This document shows, piece by piece, positions 4,922 through 7,987 of a stretch of 7,987 nucleotides of DNA (its first letter is position 1; each line of letters opens with the position of its first letter). This DNA is from DATDAH01 sp036525535 (GTDB lineage Bacteria > Actinomycetota > Acidimicrobiia > Acidimicrobiales > DATDAH01): positions 1-7,987 of the forward strand of contig DATDAH010000175.1 in assembly GCA_036525535.1 (NCBI GenBank), written 5' to 3'. Below the pieces are notes generated by a model. It was not told the DNA's origin. It saw nothing but the letters and a program-made list of their open reading frames with translations, and made no database searches. The position numbers and the translations under genes are program-made.

Positions 4922-6430
4922 ATGTCCCAGTCACCCGAACTCCTCGATCCCGAGGCCCTGGCCAGGGTCGACTTCGCCGTGGTCCGCCGCGGCTACAGCG
5001 CTGAGCAGGTCGACTCGGTGCTGCAACAGGCCTCGGCGGCCCTCGCCGCGGCCCAGCGCCGCCTGGTCGAACTGACGGAGGAGGTCGAGACCCTCCGCAA
5101 CCAGGAGCCGCCCCCCGATGTCGCCGACATGGACGACAACGAGTTGATGCTCCGCTTGGGCGAGAAGACCGCCCGCGTCCTGGAGGCGGCCCGCGAGAGT
5201 GCCGCCGAGCTCGAGAAGAAGAGCCACGACCGGGCCACCGCCACCGTGAACCGGGCCAAGGAGGAAGCGCTGCGGGTGCGCTCTGAGGCCGAGCGGGTCA
5301 TGCGGGAGACGCGGGCCCGGCTCGAGGCTCTGGAGAAGGAAACCGAGCGCAAGGTCCGCGAGCAGCGCCTGGCCGCGGAGGCCGATGCCGACCGGCTTCG
5401 CACCCAGGCCGAGGAGGTGCTGCGGGCGGCTCGGGTCGACGCCCACGGCGTCGAGCAGGAGGCGACGACTCGGGCCGAGGCGCTCACCCAGGAGGCAACC
5501 GAGAACGCGGCGCGGGCGCGCGCCAAGGTCGAGGCTCTGCTCACCACCACCCGCACCCAGGTCGAGTCCAATCGGGCGACTGCGGAGGATGATGCCGCCC
5601 GGCTGCGCCACGAGGCGGAGGAGGAGGCCGACGCCCGACTGGCCCAAGCGGCTGACGCGGTCGACGTGAAGTTGGCCGAAGCTGAGGCCAGGGCCGAGCG
5701 CATCGCCACCCAGGCCGAGGCGGCCTACGAGGAGCGGGTGGCCCTCGGGCGGGAGCGGGGTCGAGAGCTGATCGCCGAGGCGGAGATCAAGCGGGCCGAA
5801 GTCCTGCGCCAGCTGGCTCGCACCCGGCAACTGGCCCAGCTCAACCTCGAACAGCTCCGGGTCGGTCGCGAGCGCCTGCTGACGGCCTATGAGGTGGCCA
5901 AGGCCACGATCGACCAGGCCACGGGCGAGCTGGACAAATCCCTACCCGAGGCCAAAGCGCTGGCCGAGCGCTTGACCGCCCGGGTGGGTGACGACGAGAC
6001 CCGATCCCTGCAGGAGCTCGAAGCCGAGTTCGCCCTCGAGCGTCTCGAGGACCTGCGGATCCTGGCCGACGACGACCCTGGGGCCCGAATCCCGCCGCGA
6101 CCGAAGGCCGACCGGTACCCGCCGCCTGATGCCGAAGCGGCGAGCGAGGCCGAGGAGGTCTCGGCGTCCGTGGCGGAGTCGACCCCGAGCGAAGACCGTC
6201 CGACCGCCAAGGTGTTCGACATGGAGGCCGCCGAAGCCGAGGCCCAGGCCGAGGCCGAGGTCGTCGTACCGGTCACGGACCGATTGGACGGTGACGACGC
6301 GGACGACGCGGACGAGAACGTCCTCGATCTCACCGACGAGGCGGGTGACGCGGACGAGAACGTCCTCGACCTCGCCGACGAGGCGCCGACGGCCGAACCG
6401 GCCGAGGATCCCGCGCCAACCGGTCGCTGA
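4922..6430 (+). CDS. DivIVA-domain coiled-coil protein
   Basis: A 502-residue protein. Residues about 15-60 match the DivIVA N-terminal domain: VDFAVVRRGYSAEQVDSVL (16-34) carries the F-x5-GY-x4-V-x3-L pattern. Two arginines precede the GY, whereas Bacillus DivIVA has Phe-Arg for membrane binding there. Residues about 75-345 are a long Ala/Glu/Arg-rich coiled coil. From about 375 the tail is acidic, low in complexity and probably disordered, with a 14-residue tandem repeat (462-489). Actinobacterial DivIVA relatives such as Wag31, and coiled-coil partners such as Scy and FilP, organise polar growth and the cell wall. This protein is larger than Wag31, so it is better called a DivIVA-domain scaffold than DivIVA itself. 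No signal peptide or membrane helix is visible. Confidence 0.85.
   Translation: MSQSPELLDPEALARVDFAVVRRGYSAEQVDSVLQQASAALAAAQRRLVELTEEVETLRNQEPPPDVADMDDNELMLRLGEKTARVLEAARESAAELEKKSHDRATATVNRAKEEALRVRSEAERVMRETRARLEALEKETERKVREQRLAAEADADRLRTQAEEVLRAARVDAHGVEQEATTRAEALTQEATENAARARAKVEALLTTTRTQVESNRATAEDDAARLRHEAEEEADARLAQAADAVDVKLAEAEARAERIATQAEAAYEERVALGRERGRELIAEAEIKRAEVLRQLARTRQLAQLNLEQLRVGRERLLTAYEVAKATIDQATGELDKSLPEAKALAERLTARVGDDETRSLQELEAEFALERLEDLRILADDDPGARIPPRPKADRYPPPDAEAASEAEEVSASVAESTPSEDRPTAKVFDMEAAEAEAQAEAEVVVPVTDRLDGDDADDADENVLDLTDEAGDADENVLDLADEAPTAEPAEDPAPTGR
6305..6388 (+). repeat. 42-bp tandem repeat, two copies, in the DivIVA-domain gene
   Basis: Units 6305-6346 and 6347-6388 are adjacent and in frame. 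Across their first 39 bases they differ at two positions. They encode DADENVLDLTDEAG and DADENVLDLADEAP, short acidic segments with a Val-Leu-Asp-Leu core. The near identity suggests a young duplication that may vary in copy number between strains. Confidence 0.85.
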
Positions 6431-6432
6431 AC

Positions 6433-6447
6433 GCCGAGGGGCTCGGC
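6433..6447. terminator. Perfect hairpin filling the convergent gap (candidate bidirectional terminator)
   Basis: GCCGAG (6433-6438) and CTCGGC (6442-6447) form a perfect 6-bp stem with loop GGG. It occupies almost the entire 17-base gap between the DivIVA-domain gene's stop and the cytochrome c gene's stop. There is no T-tract on either strand, so it may pause or block convergent transcription rather than be a classical terminator. Confidence 0.45.
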
Positions 6448-6807
6448 TCAGAGGTCGTCGCGGGTGTAGTCGGTGACCGCTTGGATCTCCTCGGCCGTGA
6501 GCCGTTCGCCGAAGGCGGGCATCCCGTTGCGTCCTTCGGTGATCACCACGACCTGATCGGCGGCGTCCGGGAACGCCTCCACCACGGCCCCGTCGGCCAG
6601 CGCCGGCCCGACGCCGCCCGTGCCGTCTACGCCATGGCAGGCGGCGCAGTTGGACGCGAACACCGCGTCGCCCGCTACGGCGCCATCCGTCGCCGCGGTC
6701 GACGGTGACGGGGCCGATCCGTCGTTGGTGAACAGGGCGATCACGAACACCACCGCCATGGCCAGGACCAGGTACTGGACGACGTCGACGAGGCGCTTGA
6801 AGGTCAC
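6448..6807 (-). CDS. Membrane-anchored c-type cytochrome (class I, mono-haem)
   Basis: A 119-residue protein. An N-terminal membrane helix (about 9-27) is followed by a Ser/Pro/Thr/Ala linker (30-42) and a small cytochrome c domain. CAACH (54-58) attaches the haem through two cysteines with H58 as axial ligand; GVGPAL (65-70) is typical, and M96 in GMPAF is the likely sixth ligand. The helix lacks a clear signal peptidase site, so the domain is probably tethered to the outer face of the membrane as an electron carrier. The GTG start at 6807 follows the TGA of the upstream membrane-protein gene by one base, so translation is probably coupled. The partner donor and acceptor are unknown. Confidence 0.92.
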   Translation of the reverse strand: MTFKRLVDVVQYLVLAMAVVFVIALFTNDGSAPSPSTAATDGAVAGDAVFASNCAACHGVDGTGGVGPALADGAVVEAFPDAADQVVVITEGRNGMPAFGERLTAEEIQAVTDYTRDDL

Positions 6808-6808
6808 C

Positions 6809-7375
6809 TCAGAGCCCCGGGAAATCGACGGTCGTGAAGAACCAGAGGGCGCTGGTCAGCCAGAGCGCGACCATCGTCGTGAGCACGACGCCCCCGACGA
6901 CCGGCAGGGCCCAGCCGGGCACGCCGTTGGCTCGGACGACGAGGACCTTCGTGGCGAAGGCGCCGTAGAACAGGCAGCCGAGGAGTGAGTGCACGAGGCT
7001 GCGGGTGTCATCGGTCTGGAACCCGAGGGACCAGAGGCAGTGGTAGGCGACCGGCAGCGAGATCGCGAAGGCCAATGTCCCCGAGAGCCGGTGCAGGTCC
7101 CCGAACCAGGGCGGGAGGTCCTTGGGGATCGACAGCTTGCCGTACATCCGGAGTGCGGTCACGAGTTGGACGGCGATCAGCAGCAGGGCGGCGGTGGCGA
7201 ACCAGACCTTGAGGTTGATGGTGTCGGTGAACCACAGCTGGTACGGCTTGTCCAGCGTCGGGTCGTGGGCTGAGGCGTAGGCCCCGAGAGCCACGGACAG
7301 CGCGGCGCCGATCAGCACGAGGGCCACCAGCCGTGAGGCCGTCGCCGACGGCGGGGTGGGCGTCGCGGCGGTCAT
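6809..7375 (-). CDS. Five-helix membrane protein, DUF6529-like, possible cytochrome b
   Basis: 188 residues from the ATG at 7375. The frame is open 47 codons further, but that part is Pro/Gly/Arg-rich and lacks conserved character. A GGGGAGG (7385-7379) precedes the ATG with an unusually short 3-base gap. Helices lie near 15-36, 54-76, 97-118, 128-147 and 156-180. Three histidines, H95, H112 and H129, are each 17 residues apart, at or within helices 3 and 4: DLHRLSG, VAYHCLW and LVHSLLG. This resembles haem-ligating histidines of b-type cytochromes (b561 or ferric-reductase style), but haem binding is my inference. I associate the protein with DUF6529 from memory. The coupled cytochrome c gene downstream suggests a quinol-to-cytochrome or similar electron-transfer module. 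Confidence 0.8.
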   Translation of the reverse strand: MTAATPTPPSATASRLVALVLIGAALSVALGAYASAHDPTLDKPYQLWFTDTINLKVWFATAALLLIAVQLVTALRMYGKLSIPKDLPPWFGDLHRLSGTLAFAISLPVAYHCLWSLGFQTDDTRSLVHSLLGCLFYGAFATKVLVVRANGVPGWALPVVGGVVLTTMVALWLTSALWFFTTVDFPGL

Positions 7376-7430
7376 CGGCCTCCCCGTTGCCCTCGAACCA
7401 CCGGACCCACCCCCTGGCTTCGGTGCCGGA

Positions 7431-7436
7431 AGCGTA
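7431..7436 (-). promoter_or_regulatory. Possible -10 box TACGCT for the membrane protein / cytochrome c pair
   Basis: On the minus strand TACGCT fits TANNNT and would give a leader of about 50 bases containing the GGGGAGG ribosome binding site. No clear -35 is seen. The 128-base divergent region 7376-7503 holds only this and the box for the glycosyltransferase gene. Confidence 0.25.
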
Positions 7437-7490
7437 GTTGCCCCGTGTCGGGCACCCCCGTCCCGCCACGGATCGGCGGGAGGCCTCCGG

Positions 7491-7496
7491 TACATT
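7491..7496 (+). promoter_or_regulatory. -10-like box TACATT upstream of the glycosyltransferase gene
   Basis: TACATT fits TANNNT and stands seven bases before the TTG at 7504. A GGGAGG at 7478-7483 is 20 bases from that TTG, too far to serve it. The transcript may thus be leaderless, although TTG is an unusual leaderless start. Confidence 0.4.
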
Positions 7497-7503
7497 CCGA
7501 GTC

Positions 7504-7987
7504 TTGCGGATCGCACTCCGGCTCCTCGTGGTGCTCGCGCTCGGTGCCGGCGGACTGGCTCTGGCCACGGTGGCCGTCGCGCCCCAGGTGGGTGAGTTCT
7601 TCACCGCGGGCTCCGTTGTGCCTCCCGAGGTGAACCTCCGACCGCTGGCCGAGCGCTCCGTTGCCTATGCCGACAACGGGTCGGTGCTGGCCACCTTCCA
7701 CGCCGCGGAGAACCGTCAGGAGGTGCGGCTGCGCCGCATCCCGCGGACCGTGCGGCGCACGATCCTCGCCGTCGAGGACGAGGACTTCTTCCAACACAAC
7801 GGGTTCAACCTCCGGGCCACCGCCCGGGCCCTCTTCGAGAACGTCAGCGCCGGGGGCATCGCCCAGGGCGGCTCCACCATCACCCAGCAGCTGGTCAAGC
7901 TCTCGCTGCTCTCGCCCCGCCAGGACCTGAACCGCAAGGCCCGGGAGGCGATCCTGGCCATCGAGCTCGAGAAGACCATGAGCAAGC
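7504..7987 (+). CDS. Peptidoglycan glycosyltransferase, class A PBP or MGT (5' part)
   Basis: 161 codons are visible before the window ends. An N-terminal membrane helix (about 4-26) leads into a GT51 domain. It carries AVEDEDFFQHNGFN (89-102) with the catalytic glutamate E91 of the EDxxFxxHxG motif, and GGSTITQQLVK (122-132). GT51 enzymes polymerise lipid II into glycan strands on the outer face of the membrane. Whether a transpeptidase domain follows lies outside the window. TTG at 7504 is chosen because the helix begins at once and a -10-like box stands just upstream. TTG at 7438 is an alternative that adds a 22-residue Arg-rich cytoplasmic tail; the nearest upstream in-frame stop is at 7435-7437. 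The gene is divergent from the membrane protein/cytochrome c pair. Confidence 0.92.
   Translation, partial: MRIALRLLVVLALGAGGLALATVAVAPQVGEFFTAGSVVPPEVNLRPLAERSVAYADNGSVLATFHAAENRQEVRLRRIPRTVRRTILAVEDEDFFQHNGFNLRATARALFENVSAGGIAQGGSTITQQLVKLSLLSPRQDLNRKAREAILAIELEKTMSK

Noticed and set aside
4931..5830. 299- and 238-codon minus-strand frames opposite the DivIVA-domain gene
   Set aside because: Low-complexity mirror images of the Ala/Glu/Arg coiled coil, without independent start signals.
7376..7516. 47-residue N-terminal extension of the five-helix membrane protein
   Set aside because: Pro/Gly/Arg-rich, lacks family character and overlaps the divergent gene's promoter and start. The ATG at 7375 leads directly to the first helix.
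1..7987. CRISPR array, insertion sequence, prophage, tRNA or rRNA
   Set aside because: No spaced repeats, transposase or integrase motifs, terminal inverted repeats or RNA-gene landmarks were seen.

Overview
The window is very GC-rich, with tightly packed genes and strong G/C bias at third codon positions. Gene content points to an actinomycete. It includes a DivIVA-domain coiled-coil protein, an Rv0909/MT0933-type antitoxin-family small protein and a DinB-like protein with an N-terminal CPECG segment. It also has a five-helix membrane protein of a type I associate with DUF6529, and several apparently leaderless genes. An acidimicrobial-type lineage is my guess from overall feel, not something the sequence proves. 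I see no rRNA, tRNA, CRISPR array, transposase, phage gene or attachment site.

Layout from left to right: the 3' part of a purple-acid-phosphatase-like metallophosphoesterase (+, 1-618) converges on a GlxA-type DJ-1/PfpI-AraC regulator (-, 635-1654). An intergenic region with a promoter and a palindrome separates the regulator from a divergent 53-aa small gene (+, 1793-1954). A DinB-family protein (+, 2039-2569) converges on a two-gene minus-strand unit, a CoaA-like P-loop kinase (4562-3861) followed by a CNNM/CBS membrane protein (3850-2573). Divergent from the kinase are a 71-residue Lys/Asp/Ala-rich antitoxin-like gene (+, 4655-4870) and a DivIVA-domain coiled-coil gene (+, 4922-6430). These converge on a coupled minus-strand pair, a five-helix membrane protein with three evenly spaced histidines (7375-6809) and a membrane-anchored cytochrome c (6807-6448). 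The right edge holds the 5' part of a class A penicillin-binding protein or monofunctional glycosyltransferase (+, 7504 onward).

Functionally this is mostly housekeeping and envelope biology: peptidoglycan synthesis, polar-growth scaffold, CoA synthesis, metal/ion membrane protein and electron transfer. I do not see a large new system. The best leads are four: the membrane-protein/cytochrome c pair as an uncharacterised redox module; a recurrent -10-like box 6-8 bases upstream of start codons, suggesting leaderless transcripts; the palindrome over the regulator's -35 region; and the uncharacterised 53-aa gene opposite the regulator.
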